In this document: piece after piece, positions 26,187-35,167 of the stretch
Position numbering within the stretch: the first letter of the stretch is position 1
Layout of the letters: every line of letters starts with the position of its first letter
Assembly: GCA_036159995.1 (NCBI GenBank)
Contig: JAYYEI010000015.1
Location: 10,579-74,578, forward strand
Direction of reading: 5' to 3'
Source of the DNA: UBA8752 sp036159995
Lineage (GTDB): Bacteria; Bacteroidota; Bacteroidia; Flavobacteriales_D; Sanyastnellaceae
Length of the DNA stretch: 64,000 nt
Notes under the pieces: generated by a model
The model's input: only the letters and a program-made list of their open reading frames with translations
What the model was told of the DNA's origin: nothing
The model's database searches: none
Made by a program: the position numbers and the translations under genes

Positions 26187-27344
26187 TTACCGCGCAGGAG
26201 CGAGGTCCGAGGAAAGCAACCAGAGGACCGCGCGGCTCCACTCTTCGGCGCCTGCGTCGCAGTCAGCCTCGGCAGGAAGGTCGAATTCAGACGCCGGAAG
26301 CACACCGAGCTCGGTCTGTCGGCTGGGAATGAGCACCTCGAGCCCGGAACCGGGAAGCGTCCACGACTCCGGGTTTCCCGAGCACCCTCCGCGTCCACCG
26401 AGAGGGGCGCACCCGAAGACTCGGGCCCGGCCACTCTCCTCGAGGGATTGAGCGAGCAGGAGGGAAGCGCTGAAGCTCAACCCATCCAACATTACGGCCA
26501 CAGGAACATCGAGGGCACGCCGAACGGAAGCCAGCGGCATGGCCGGAACCTCGTCGAACTCCCCGTCCATGGACCATTTCCCTTCCCGCTCCACAGGCCA
26601 TGACTCCGAATCGAGGAACACTCCCAGCACCGCGTGCCGACGGGAGCGGAAGCCGCCCAAATTCCCCCGAAGATCCAACATGACAGGCCTTCCGGCGCGC
26701 GCCAACTGCCGAACCTGCTTCCGGAACGCTGTCCGAAAAGACCGATCGTCACCCGTCCCGAAGCTCGGGATCACCCACCTCAAGAAGGCTCCGTGATCCT
26801 CGACCCGCATTCCAGAGGACAGCGCATCAGACTCCGTCTCTTTCGCCTGTCCAATCGGGCATTCCATCGACCCATCGGCAAGACAGGCCACCCACGGCCA
26901 CGTCCGCGCCAACCAAGCGGCCCGGGCACTGGCCGGAACCCCGAGCCCCGGACCGAATTGGGACCACGGCCTTTCTTCAGCCACCAAGTCTTGGGCAGAC
27001 GGAGGCGTGGATCGCGTCCGACCGGGCGACAACCGATCAAACGGCACCCGCATGTGCGCATCACCCGCTGCACGCAACCAACCGTGCACCATAACAGCCC
27101 ACTCCAATCTCCCTGCGTTCTCCTCGGCGACCATGGACGCAACGAGTGCATCCCGCGCCGCCAATGCATGCGCATCGGTAATGGACTCCAGCATACGCGG
27201 GCCGAGCAGGGAATCGAGGAACGCCACATCCATCAGCCGAGCGGAACGGCCCACCGCTTCCACTTGGGCGCTTTGACTGCTGCCGGCCGTGACACAAGCC
27301 AACGCGACGACGAGCGAGCAGACCCGGCGCGCGGAATCAGGCAT
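26187..27344 (-). CDS. Secreted S41 family (tail-specific protease-like) peptidase
   Basis: A 385-residue exported protein (signal peptide CSLVVALACVTAGSSQS). The S41 core is seen as 'RPVMLDLRGNLGGFRSRRHAVLG' (the usual DLRGNxGG strand) followed by 'VAVMLDGLSFSASLLLAQSL', where the second Ser of LSFSA is the likely nucleophile, and GRARVFGCAPLGG. No PDZ domain is evident, so it is closer to the small non-CtpA members. The substrate is unknown. The start overlaps the paaZ stop by eight bases. Confidence 0.75.
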   Translation of the reverse strand: MPDSARRVCSLVVALACVTAGSSQSAQVEAVGRSARLMDVAFLDSLLGPRMLESITDAHALAARDALVASMVAEENAGRLEWAVMVHGWLRAAGDAHMRVPFDRLSPGRTRSTPPSAQDLVAEERPWSQFGPGLGVPASARAAWLARTWPWVACLADGSMECPIGQAKETESDALSSGMRVEDHGAFLRWVIPSFGTGDDRSFRTAFRKQVRQLARAGRPVMLDLRGNLGGFRSRRHAVLGVFLDSESWPVEREGKWSMDGEFDEVPAMPLASVRRALDVPVAVMLDGLSFSASLLLAQSLEESGRARVFGCAPLGGRGGCSGNPESWTLPGSGLEVLIPSRQTELGVLPASEFDLPAEADCDAGAEEWSRAVLWLLSSDLAPAR

Positions 27345-29400
27345 CCGACGCCGATTCTGGCTGCTCCCGGTTCTTGACCATGGTCAGGATGGTGGCAATG
27401 GCCACAGTTTCCCCCGTTTCATCGGACACATCGACCTTGAACTTGACGATGCCTTTCAGCACATCATCCTCGCCGCGCAATTCCTGCTGGACCTTTTCCT
27501 CGACCGTCAACTGCACGCCGATGGTCATCCCGGGATACACAGGCTTGGTGAACCGGCAGGACTCCAGTCCATAGTTCAGCAAGACCGGCCCCTTGTGTGG
27601 CTCAACGAACATCCCAGCCGCCTTGGACAACACCCAGTACCCATGGGCCACACGGCGCTCGAAAATGGTGCCGTCCAACGCCGTTTCATCCACATGCGCA
27701 TAGAAATGATCGCCACTGACGTTGGCGAAATTGACGATGTCCGCCTCTGTCACCGTGTGCCGGTGGGTGGTGTAGGTCATGCCGACCTCGAGGTCCTCGA
27801 AATGCTGACGGAAGGGATGCACGGAAGCCTCGGGGCGGGCTGCACCCGGCTGATGACGGCCCGTGATGGCCGTGATCGTATCGGGATGACCCTGGATGGC
27901 CGTGCGTTGCAGGTAATGATGAAGACCACGCAGGCCACCCATCTCTTCTCCGCCACCGGCACGTCCCGGCCCACCGTGGACCAGCTGCGGCATGGGGCTT
28001 CCGTGTCCCGTGCTCTCCTTGGCACAGGATGCATCGAGGACGAGGATCCGTCCGTGGTGGGTTGCCGCCTCCACTACAAACTTCCGTGCCACGGCAGCAT
28101 CTCTTGTAGCAATGCTACAGCAAAGTGACCCTTTTCCCTTGTGAACAAGTGATATGGCGTCGTCTAAGCTGTCATAGGGAAGCAGCGTCGTCACCGGGCC
28201 GAACGGCTCCACGTTGTGCACCTTTTCTGCCGTCAAAGGAGACGACTGGGCCAGGAGACGGGGCGCATAGAAGGCCCCCATTTCAGCGTCCCCGCCCTCC
28301 CAGGTGGGCGAGTCGATTGTATACATGAGTTCGGCCTCCTGCATGAGATCCGCCACAGCCCGCTCCACCTCGGAACGCTGGTCCAAGCCGGCCAATGCCC
28401 CCATCCGGACGCCTTCCACAGCCGGATCACCGATCCGCACCCCGTCCAGCTGCGCCTTCAAGGCGTCCCGCACAGCTTCGACCCGCCCTTCGGGCACCAT
28501 GGCCCGGCGGACAGCAGTGCACCTTTGACCGCACTTGATGGTGAGTTCCCGGCGCAATTCCTTCACGAACAAGTCAAATTCGGCCGTTCCTGGCTCCGCA
28601 TCGGGACCGAGCACCATGCTGTTCAGCGAGTCGGCTTCTAGATTGAACGGCACATTTTCCGCCAGGATTCGGGGATGGGACTTGAGCATCAAGCCCGTCT
28701 CCGCAGATCCAGTAAACGTCACCACATCCTGAAACCCCACGTGATCAAGCAAACCGCGGGCTGAGCCACAGACCAACTGAAGCGCACCTTCGGGCAGGAT
28801 ACCCGACGCATGGATTTCCTTGACCATGGCGTGGGCGACATAAGACGTCAGGGATGCTGGCTTGACAATGGCCGGAACCCCCGCAAGCAGATTGGCACTG
28901 ATTTTCTCCAGCATGCCCCAAACCGGGAAGTTGTAGGCGTTGATGTGCACGGCCACACCGCGTTTCGGGACGCCAATGTGGTGGCCAATGAAGGTCCCTT
29001 CCCTCGACAGCATGGCCGGGTCCCCATCCACGAGATAGGGGAGGTCCGGCAACTGCTTGCGCAGACTGGCGTAGGCAAACAGGGTGCCGATGCCGCCCTC
29101 TACATCAATCCAGGAGTCCGAGCGGGTCGCCCCGGTATGCGCGCTCCAGACGTAGAACTTTTCCTTGTTCTCCATCAGGTGGAGCGCGAGGGCCTTGAGC
29201 ATCCGTCCGCGCTCCTGAAAGGTCATCCGCCTCAGGTTGTCACTTCCAACCGTTCTGCCATAGGCGTAGGCCGAGGCCAAATCGACGTTGGACGCATCCA
29301 GCGCAGCCACCGGCGTGCCATGCACGGCATCGAGAAGGGGAGTGGGAGAGGGGCCTGCCGGGATCCATTGACCGGCAATGAGGTTGTCCAGTACCAACAT
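27337..29400 (-). CDS. paaZ: Bifunctional oxepin-CoA hydrolase / 3-oxo-5,6-dehydrosuberyl-CoA semialdehyde dehydrogenase PaaZ
   Basis: A 687-residue two-domain enzyme that aligns end to end with E. coli PaaZ. The N-terminal aldehyde dehydrogenase (1-530) has 'SAHTGATRSDSWIDVEGGIG', 'VAVHINAYNFPVWGMLEKI', 'DVVTFTGSAETG', the Glu of FNLEADSLN and catalytic Cys in KCGQRCTAVRR, then 'KESTGHGSPMPQLVHGGPGR'. The C-terminal MaoC-type hydratase has 'TEADIVNFANVSGDHFYAH' and the RVAHGYWVLS segment. It opens the oxepin-CoA ring and oxidises the aldehyde in aerobic phenylacetate breakdown. An ATG ten codons upstream (29430) is an alternative start. The other paa genes are not adjacent. Confidence 0.93.
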   Translation of the reverse strand: MLVLDNLIAGQWIPAGPSPTPLLDAVHGTPVAALDASNVDLASAYAYGRTVGSDNLRRMTFQERGRMLKALALHLMENKEKFYVWSAHTGATRSDSWIDVEGGIGTLFAYASLRKQLPDLPYLVDGDPAMLSREGTFIGHHIGVPKRGVAVHINAYNFPVWGMLEKISANLLAGVPAIVKPASLTSYVAHAMVKEIHASGILPEGALQLVCGSARGLLDHVGFQDVVTFTGSAETGLMLKSHPRILAENVPFNLEADSLNSMVLGPDAEPGTAEFDLFVKELRRELTIKCGQRCTAVRRAMVPEGRVEAVRDALKAQLDGVRIGDPAVEGVRMGALAGLDQRSEVERAVADLMQEAELMYTIDSPTWEGGDAEMGAFYAPRLLAQSSPLTAEKVHNVEPFGPVTTLLPYDSLDDAISLVHKGKGSLCCSIATRDAAVARKFVVEAATHHGRILVLDASCAKESTGHGSPMPQLVHGGPGRAGGGEEMGGLRGLHHYLQRTAIQGHPDTITAITGRHQPGAARPEASVHPFRQHFEDLEVGMTYTTHRHTVTEADIVNFANVSGDHFYAHVDETALDGTIFERRVAHGYWVLSKAAGMFVEPHKGPVLLNYGLESCRFTKPVYPGMTIGVQLTVEEKVQQELRGEDDVLKGIVKFKVDVSDETGETVAIATILTMVKNREQPESASDA

Positions 29401-29541
29401 GTCAATCGCAAAGAAAGGCCGTGCCGCCATGAAGAAATCATGAATTCGTCGACAGAATCCTTTCGTCGAGGGGAAAAATCCGTTATCTTGGTGAAGATTT
29501 GTTTTGCCTTCTCTAGTCTTTGAATCATTAACCCACTGAAC

Positions 29542-30510
29542 ATGAAGAACTTGTTCGCACTTACCGCCGCTGTGCTTTTCGGCTTTTCCGCCGCTGCCAG
29601 CAATGTCCAGCTTATCGTCCAAGCTGTAGACAATGGTGACGCCGTTCCCGGCAACACCTACCGAGTCTACGCTGAGCTGCCCTCTAACCAGCACAGCCTG
29701 CACGCCATCTTCGCCGATGGCGAGCACCTCCTCAACGTGACCTCCACCGGAACCTTCTACCAGAATCAACTGGGTGGTGCCACGTCCTACGACGTCAACG
29801 ACGCCATCATCGGCATGGACGAGAGCCTCGCTTTCGACAGCTGGGTGACCGTGGGCGCTGAAAACAGCACCAACAACAACCTCTGGAACATCGGCATCGA
29901 TTTCGCCTCCTTCAACAATGGTGGCGCCATCGAAGTGGTGGACGGCGCTTGGTTCGTCGTCCCGACGGACGTCCGCGCTGCTGCTGACGCCCGCAATCTG
30001 GTCCTTCTCATGCAGATCACCACGGACGGCACCGCTACCGGAACGCTGAACATGCAAGGTTGGACGCCGGACGGCGAGACCTGGCGCGACTACGACGTGA
30101 CCTTCACGACGGACGACGCCCAAGTCTTTGGCTGCACGAATCCGGACGCCTCCAACTACAACATGGAAGCCAGCTACGAGAACGGCTCTTGTGAGTTCGC
30201 CACGGACAACGGCCCCATGGCTGACCTGTTCGATCTGGAGGACAGCAACTGGAACGTCTTCCCGAACCCCGTGTTCGAGGGCCACTTCAGCATCCAGTTC
30301 GACAAGGAAGTCAACCTCGGTTCCGAGAACATCATCGTTGAAGTGACCGACATGTCCGGCAAGACGGCCATCTCCCAGGAGGTGACCTCCGGCGACGTTA
30401 TCGGTGGCAACCGCATCATGGTGAAGCACGGTCTCGCTGCCGGCGCCTACACCCTGAGCGTGACCCACAAGGACTTCTCTGCCGCTCAGAACCTGATCGT
30501 CAAGAAGTAA
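29542..30510 (+). CDS. Secreted protein with shared YRxY/DSWVTxG module and T9SS type A sorting domain
   Basis: A 322-residue exported protein (MKNLFALTAAVLFGFSAAAS). Residues ~20-190 form one copy of the module found twice in the protein at 8773 (YRVYAELPSNQHSLHAIFAD, 'STGTFYQ', AFDSWVTVGAE). One DGSC-type unit follows (GCTNPDASNYNMEASYENGSC) and then a T9SS sorting domain (WNVFPNPVFEGHFSIQF, EVTDMSGKTAI, LAAGAYTLSV, end LIVKK). Codon use looks optimised, suggesting high expression. It is probably an abundant surface protein. It is divergent from paaZ and followed by a strong terminator. Confidence 0.85.
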   Translation: MKNLFALTAAVLFGFSAAASNVQLIVQAVDNGDAVPGNTYRVYAELPSNQHSLHAIFADGEHLLNVTSTGTFYQNQLGGATSYDVNDAIIGMDESLAFDSWVTVGAENSTNNNLWNIGIDFASFNNGGAIEVVDGAWFVVPTDVRAAADARNLVLLMQITTDGTATGTLNMQGWTPDGETWRDYDVTFTTDDAQVFGCTNPDASNYNMEASYENGSCEFATDNGPMADLFDLEDSNWNVFPNPVFEGHFSIQFDKEVNLGSENIIVEVTDMSGKTAISQEVTSGDVIGGNRIMVKHGLAAGAYTLSVTHKDFSAAQNLIVKK

Positions 30511-30531
30511 TCCTTCAATCCAACCCATTCG

Positions 30532-30565
30532 GAAAGCCGGTCCTCAGGGGCCGGCTTTCTTTTTG
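30532..30565 (+). terminator. Rho-independent terminator after T9SS cargo gene
   Basis: The stem AAAGCCGG (30533-30540) with CCGGCTTT (30551-30558) and a ten-base loop is followed by CTTTTTG, 22 bases after the stop codon. Confidence 0.88.
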
Positions 30566-31193
30566 CCCTAACTCTACATTATGTCAAACAGGTTTGGCAC
30601 ATCAGCCATTCGTCAGCAGGGGACTCCAAACCCGCATTTCTCAGCTGAAGAATTCCCCATGGCTCTGCTGGTGACATTCAAATGACAGAATCACGGGTTC
30701 ACGCTATCCGAACAAAGCACGGAGCCCAGGGAGGCATCCACGAGCGCCTGCCACATGAATACAACCACTCACTGGTTTTTCCAGAATTCACGGATTTCGA
30801 CCCATTCGACACACATCTACAGAATTTGCGAAAATCCGGGGGGTCCAATTCCCCATGCAAACCGCAAGCCACCAAGCCGATTCCCATTCCAGGAGCACAA
30901 CACATCGATACTATGAAAGCACGCCACACTTGGCAGCGGAATCGCCAGAAAATCGGATCACAAGCAAAGTGCTCGTTCCAAGGAGGAGCACTGTGCATTC
31001 TGCGCCAACCCAAAGTCTCGACTTCTCAAACCACAGGGATGTGCCCAACCAAGGAGGAAACAGCAGCCGATTCTGGCCACAATCCATCATTCAAACCCAC
31101 GAGCCCCTCTTGAATGATAATTTACATTATGTAAAATGATGAAGAGAAAAGAAATGGGAACCGAAGCCCCCATCTCTTGTCAATGACTGTCGA
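30566..31193. other. 628-bp intergenic gap without a convincing gene
   Basis: This is the longest gap in the window. It lies between convergent genes and is less GC-rich than its surroundings. Open frames on both strands (up to 143 codons) show no signal peptide, domain, hydrophobic core or plausible codon bias. Near its two ends are copies of ACATTATGT: at 30576-30584 and, inside a perfect palindrome, at 31123-31131. No tRNA or recognisable structured RNA was found. It may be decayed coding sequence or an unknown small RNA. Confidence 0.6.
31121..31135. repeat. 15-bp palindrome TTTACAT-T-ATGTAAA
   Basis: Two perfect seven-base arms around a single central T, in AT-rich sequence near the end of the intergenic gap. 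The size and symmetry are like a dimeric repressor operator, but it lies 3' of both neighbouring genes, so a target is not obvious. Confidence 0.55.
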
Positions 31194-32348
31194 TCATTCG
31201 CGCGTCTTCAGCTTGGCGCTGATCTCCAGCATCTTTTCATCCATGCCGACACGGGCGTAGATGTCACGCAGGCTGCGCAACGTTTCACGATCCTCGGGCT
31301 CCACGTCCAGCGCCTTCTCCAAATACGGCAGCGCCGTCGAGAACATGGCCTTACCGCCATCTTCCAATTCCTTCTGCTTGGTGGCCTCGTCCTTGCTCAT
31401 GCGCGGCTTCCACATGTCATTGGCCTCATTGACCATCTGGACGGCCTTGTTGAAATACAAGGCACCGAGGTTGTAGTTGGCGTCAAAATAATCCGCTTTA
31501 ATTCCCAAGCTCTTGGTGTAGGCATCCACAGCCTCATCTTGCATCCCGAGGTTGTCGTAGACACTGCCCAGCGAGAACCACAGGATTTCATTGGTGGGAT
31601 CCTGTTCTGCAGCGAGCATCAGGTTTTCCTTGGCCAGCTCGAATTGACCCGCCACGAGGTAAATGTTCAGCTCCTCGATGATGAGCGCCTGCTCGCGGGG
31701 GAAATCCTGTCGGGCACTCTGCAAGGTGGTGAGCGCCTTGGCCGTGTCCCCTTCCATCTTCTGAATGTTGGCCGCAAACAGGAACACATCCGGCACCTGG
31801 TACCCATAACCTCCGCACATCATGTACTGGTCGACGGCCCGGTCATACATCGAGGCCTTTTCGAAGCACAGCGCGCTGTTGAAGATGGCCATCGTGTCCA
31901 CGGCGCCAAGCATCATGGTCATTTCCGATGCGGTGACGAACAGCTCCCCTGCCCTGCCATACACACCGGAATTGAAGTAGCTGATGCCGGAATTCCCGGC
32001 GATCGTCGCACCACGGGCGATGTCAGCCATGCGCTCGGAGCTGTACCGCTGCTTCAAATCGAGCTCATCGGCCTTCACGAAGCTGGCGGCTGCCTTTTCG
32101 AGGGCGTCCGGCACTTGCGCGTACAGCGCGCTATCGGAGGCAAGGTTGGTGTAGATGTTGCCGCGGTAACGCCAGGTCTTCTCTTTGACATTGGCTTTCT
32201 CGTCGAGAATGGCCTGGTCGATGAACTCGGCCGCCTTCAGGTAATCGCCGTCCTGGTTGGCATTGTAGGCACTGACGACGTCTTTCTGGGCGAGAAGGCC
32301 CAGGGGAAGCATGGCCATGATGGCCACGGTGGACTTGATGTTGAGCAT
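31194..32348 (-). CDS. Secreted tetratricopeptide-repeat (TPR) protein
   Basis: A 384-residue exported protein. The start at 32348 gives a signal peptide MLNIKSTVAIMAMLPLGLLAQ. Several TPR-like helix pairs follow: 'AAEFIDQAILDEKANVKEKTWRYRGNIY', read in its two halves AAEFIDQAIL and TWRYRGNIY; 'ALCFEKASMYDRAVDQYM'; 'WFSLGSVYDNLGMQDEAVDAY'; and 'NYNLGALYFNKAVQMV'. Such proteins are common in the Bacteroidota periplasm as scaffold components. It runs antiparallel to the genes upstream and is separated from gyrA by 67 bases holding its own -7 element. Confidence 0.8.
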   Translation of the reverse strand: MLNIKSTVAIMAMLPLGLLAQKDVVSAYNANQDGDYLKAAEFIDQAILDEKANVKEKTWRYRGNIYTNLASDSALYAQVPDALEKAAASFVKADELDLKQRYSSERMADIARGATIAGNSGISYFNSGVYGRAGELFVTASEMTMMLGAVDTMAIFNSALCFEKASMYDRAVDQYMMCGGYGYQVPDVFLFAANIQKMEGDTAKALTTLQSARQDFPREQALIIEELNIYLVAGQFELAKENLMLAAEQDPTNEILWFSLGSVYDNLGMQDEAVDAYTKSLGIKADYFDANYNLGALYFNKAVQMVNEANDMWKPRMSKDEATKQKELEDGGKAMFSTALPYLEKALDVEPEDRETLRSLRDIYARVGMDEKMLEISAKLKTRE

Positions 32349-32369
32349 GGAATCAGCTTGAATCGGATG

Positions 32370-32377
32370 CAAATCTA
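32370..32377 (-). promoter_or_regulatory. -7 promoter element (TAGATTTG) for the TPR gene
   Basis: An exact TAnnTTTG match on the minus strand, ending 22 bases before the TPR start and downstream of the gyrA stop. It suggests the TPR gene has its own promoter. No clear -33 element. Confidence 0.43.
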
Positions 32378-32415
32378 GCACATGCCGTGCCAGACTTTTT
32401 GCACCCGGTCCCCGC

Positions 32416-34959
32416 TCACTCCTCGCCTGCCGGCGCGTCGGCCGCAGTGTCCGTACCCTCGGCGGCCGGAGCCTCCGGATCGACACCCTCTGCGCCCTCG
32501 ATGTTGACCTCCTCCTCTTCGGATTTCGGCGTGCGGCAGACGGCCGCAATCTCATCGTTCTTGCGAAGGTTAATCAGACGCACACCTTGCGTGGCGCGGC
32601 CCATCGTGCGCAGCTCGTCGGCTCCCGTCCGGATTGTGATGCCACTCTTGTTGATGACCATCAGGTCATCCTCATCGGTCACGCCCAAAATGGCCACGAG
32701 GTTGCCGGTCTTCTCGGTGACGCTCAGGGTCTTGACCCCCTTTCCACCGCGGTTGGTGATTCGGTAGTCCTCGACCGCGGAACGCTTTCCATAGCCGCGC
32801 TCGCTGACCACGAGCACATCCTTGGAACCATCCACGATGATGACCATGCCCACGACTTCGTCATCGGCTCCGGAAAGGGTCACCCCCTTTACCCCCTGGG
32901 CCGTCCGGCCCACAGCGCGCACCTTTTCCTCGGGGAAACGGATGGCCTTGCCGGAACGGAGTCCCATGAGGATTTCGTTCTCACCGGTGGTGAGCTTGGC
33001 CTGGAGCAATTCATCGCCTTCTCGGATGGTGATGGCATTGATGCCGTTGGTCCGCGGGCGGGAATAGGCCTCGAGCGTGGTCTTCTTGATCACGCCCTTC
33101 TTGGTGCACATCACCACGTTGTGGGCGTTGACGTACTCCGGATCCTTGATGTCTTGGACCGGGATGTAGGCCATGACCTTGTCGTCCGACTCGATGTTGA
33201 TCAGGTTCTGAATGGCCCGTCCCTTGGAGGTGCGGGAACCTTCCGGAACTTCGAAAATGCGCATCCAGAAGCAGCGCCCCTTCTGTGTGAAGATGAGCAG
33301 CCAATTGTGGTTGGTCGCAGAGAAGATCTCCTCGATGAAATCCTGATCGCGGGTGATGGCCCCCTTGGACCCCACTCCACCGCGAGACTGCTCCTTGTAT
33401 TCGTTGAGACGGGTCCGTTTGATGTAGCCGGCGTGGCTGATGGTGATGACCACCTGCTCGTCCGGAATCATGTCCTCGATGCTGAGTTCGGCACTGGAGA
33501 ACTCGATGCGGGAGCGGCGCTCATCGCCGAACTTCTCCTTCATCTCGAGGAGCTCATCCTTGATGATGCCCATGCGGAGGGCCTTGTCCTCCAGGATGGC
33601 CTTGAGTCGGCCGATCAGCTCCATCAGTTCGTCGTACTCGGCACGCAGCTTGTCGCGCTCGAGTCCGGTCAGCTTCTGGAGGCGCATGTCAAGGATGGCC
33701 CGGGCCTGGATCTCGCTCAACTCGAACTTCTCCATCAAGCCGTTGCGGGCCTCTTCCGGCGTTTGGCTGCCCCGGATGAGGGCAATCACCTCGTCCAGAT
33801 TGTCGATGGCAATGATGAGGCCCTGCAGGATGTGGGCCCGCTCCTCCGCCTTGCGCAGTTCGAACTGGGTCCGGCGCACGATCACATCGTGACGGTGCTC
33901 GAGGTAGTGGAAGATCATCTCCCGCAGGTTCAACAGCTGCGGGCGCCCCTTGACCAGGGCGATGTTGTTGACCGAGAAGCTGGTCTGGAGCTGCGTGTAC
34001 TTGTACAGCTTGTTCAGGACCACGTTCGGGATGGCATCCCGCTTGAGATCAAACACGACCCGCATGCCCTTCCGGTCCGACTCGTCCCGGATCTCGCTGA
34101 TGCCGTCAATCTTCTTTTCGTTGACGAGGTCGGCGGCCTTGCGGACCATGTCGGCCTTGTTGACCTGGTAGGGAATCTCCTCGACAATGATCTGCTCCTT
34201 GCCGGTGCGGGTCTCCTCGAAACGGGCCTTGCCGCGCATCACAACCCGGCCTCGGCCAGTCTCGTAGGCGTCCTTCACCCCTTCCACACCATAGATGACA
34301 CCGCCAGTCGGGAAGTCCGGAGCCTTGATGTACTCCATGAGTCCCTCGACAGAGATGTTCGGCTCGTCAATCATGGCCACGCAGCCGTTGATCACCTCCG
34401 TCAGGTTGTGGGGCGGCATGTTGGTCGCCATGCCGACCGCGATCCCTGCGGCACCGTTGACGAGGAGGTTGGGAATCTTGGCCGGGAGCACAGTGGGCTC
34501 CTGCAGGCTGTCATCGAAGTTGTTGGCGAGGTCGACCGTCTCCTTGTCGAGGTCGGCGAGCATCTCCTCGGCAATCTTGCGAAGGCGAGCCTCCGTGTAA
34601 CGCATGGCCGCCGGGTTGTCTCCGTCAATCGAGCCGAAGTTTCCTTGGCCATCCACCATCGGATAGCGCATGGACCAATCCTGGGCCAGACGCACCATGG
34701 TGTCATAGACCGAGCTGTCCCCGTGCGGGTGGTATTTGCCCAACACCTCTCCCACAATCCTCGCCGACTTCTTGTAGGCCCGGTTCGACAGGACCCCCAA
34801 CTCGAGCATGCCGAACAGCACCCTGCGGTGCACCGGCTTCAATCCGTCCCGCACATCGGGAAGGGCCCTCGACACGATGACCGACATCGAGTAATCGATG
34901 TAGGCCGACTTCATTTCATCCTCGATCGAAATCGGAATGATCTTCTCTCCTTCTGCCAT
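32416..34959 (-). CDS. gyrA: DNA gyrase subunit A
   Basis: An 847-residue type IIA topoisomerase subunit. The N-terminal breakage-reunion domain has the catalytic Tyr121 in AAMRYTEARL and a quinolone-region HPHGDSSVYD with Ser82 and Asp86 (E. coli Ser83/Asp87), so both wild-type residues are kept. The C-terminal beta-pinwheel begins around the GyrA box at ~521-527, which reads QSRGGVG rather than QRRGGKG. The tail is acidic and Ala-rich (EEEVNIEGAEGVDPEAPAAE). Gyrase introduces negative supercoils with GyrB. It is divergent from clpC across 208 bases. Confidence 0.96.
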   Translation of the reverse strand: MAEGEKIIPISIEDEMKSAYIDYSMSVIVSRALPDVRDGLKPVHRRVLFGMLELGVLSNRAYKKSARIVGEVLGKYHPHGDSSVYDTMVRLAQDWSMRYPMVDGQGNFGSIDGDNPAAMRYTEARLRKIAEEMLADLDKETVDLANNFDDSLQEPTVLPAKIPNLLVNGAAGIAVGMATNMPPHNLTEVINGCVAMIDEPNISVEGLMEYIKAPDFPTGGVIYGVEGVKDAYETGRGRVVMRGKARFEETRTGKEQIIVEEIPYQVNKADMVRKAADLVNEKKIDGISEIRDESDRKGMRVVFDLKRDAIPNVVLNKLYKYTQLQTSFSVNNIALVKGRPQLLNLREMIFHYLEHRHDVIVRRTQFELRKAEERAHILQGLIIAIDNLDEVIALIRGSQTPEEARNGLMEKFELSEIQARAILDMRLQKLTGLERDKLRAEYDELMELIGRLKAILEDKALRMGIIKDELLEMKEKFGDERRSRIEFSSAELSIEDMIPDEQVVITISHAGYIKRTRLNEYKEQSRGGVGSKGAITRDQDFIEEIFSATNHNWLLIFTQKGRCFWMRIFEVPEGSRTSKGRAIQNLINIESDDKVMAYIPVQDIKDPEYVNAHNVVMCTKKGVIKKTTLEAYSRPRTNGINAITIREGDELLQAKLTTGENEILMGLRSGKAIRFPEEKVRAVGRTAQGVKGVTLSGADDEVVGMVIIVDGSKDVLVVSERGYGKRSAVEDYRITNRGGKGVKTLSVTEKTGNLVAILGVTDEDDLMVINKSGITIRTGADELRTMGRATQGVRLINLRKNDEIAAVCRTPKSEEEEVNIEGAEGVDPEAPAAEGTDTAADAPAGEE

Positions 34960-35127
34960 GTTGTCATTGCCCCGCAGGCCGCGGTTTGCGGACCCAATCG
35001 GGCGTCAAGCGAAAATACCACCTGACATCCCCCTGCGGAGTCAAGAATGGCCCGTATTTTGAACAAGCCGCACGGTCGCATGTGGAAAATCCAACGTCCA
35101 CAAAACCCCTGATCGACAGGGCGGCGA

Positions 35128-35135
35128 TAGTTTTG
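35128..35135 (+). promoter_or_regulatory. -7 promoter element (TAGTTTTG) for clpC
   Basis: An exact TAnnTTTG match ending 33 bases before the clpC ATG. A -33 TTTG at the proper spacing is not obvious. Confidence 0.45.
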
Positions 35136-35167
35136 AATTCGGGGAGCCATCCCCTTTACTCAGAGAC

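Noticed and set aside
28105..28119. Inverted repeat TGTAGC-AAT-GCTACA
   Set aside because: It lies inside the paaZ aldehyde dehydrogenase coding region, keeps the frame and has no terminator-like T run.
29431..30528. Upstream extension of paaZ
   Set aside because: The extension is the antisense of the T9SS cargo gene; PaaZ homology begins at MLVLDNLIAG.
30682..31113. 143-codon open frame in the large gap
   Set aside because: No start context, no domain, poor codon pattern and many His/Pro/Ser/Thr; treated as noncoding.
32587..35025. Long + strand open frame opposite gyrA
   Set aside because: A shadow of GyrA in GC-rich DNA, with no recognisable domain.
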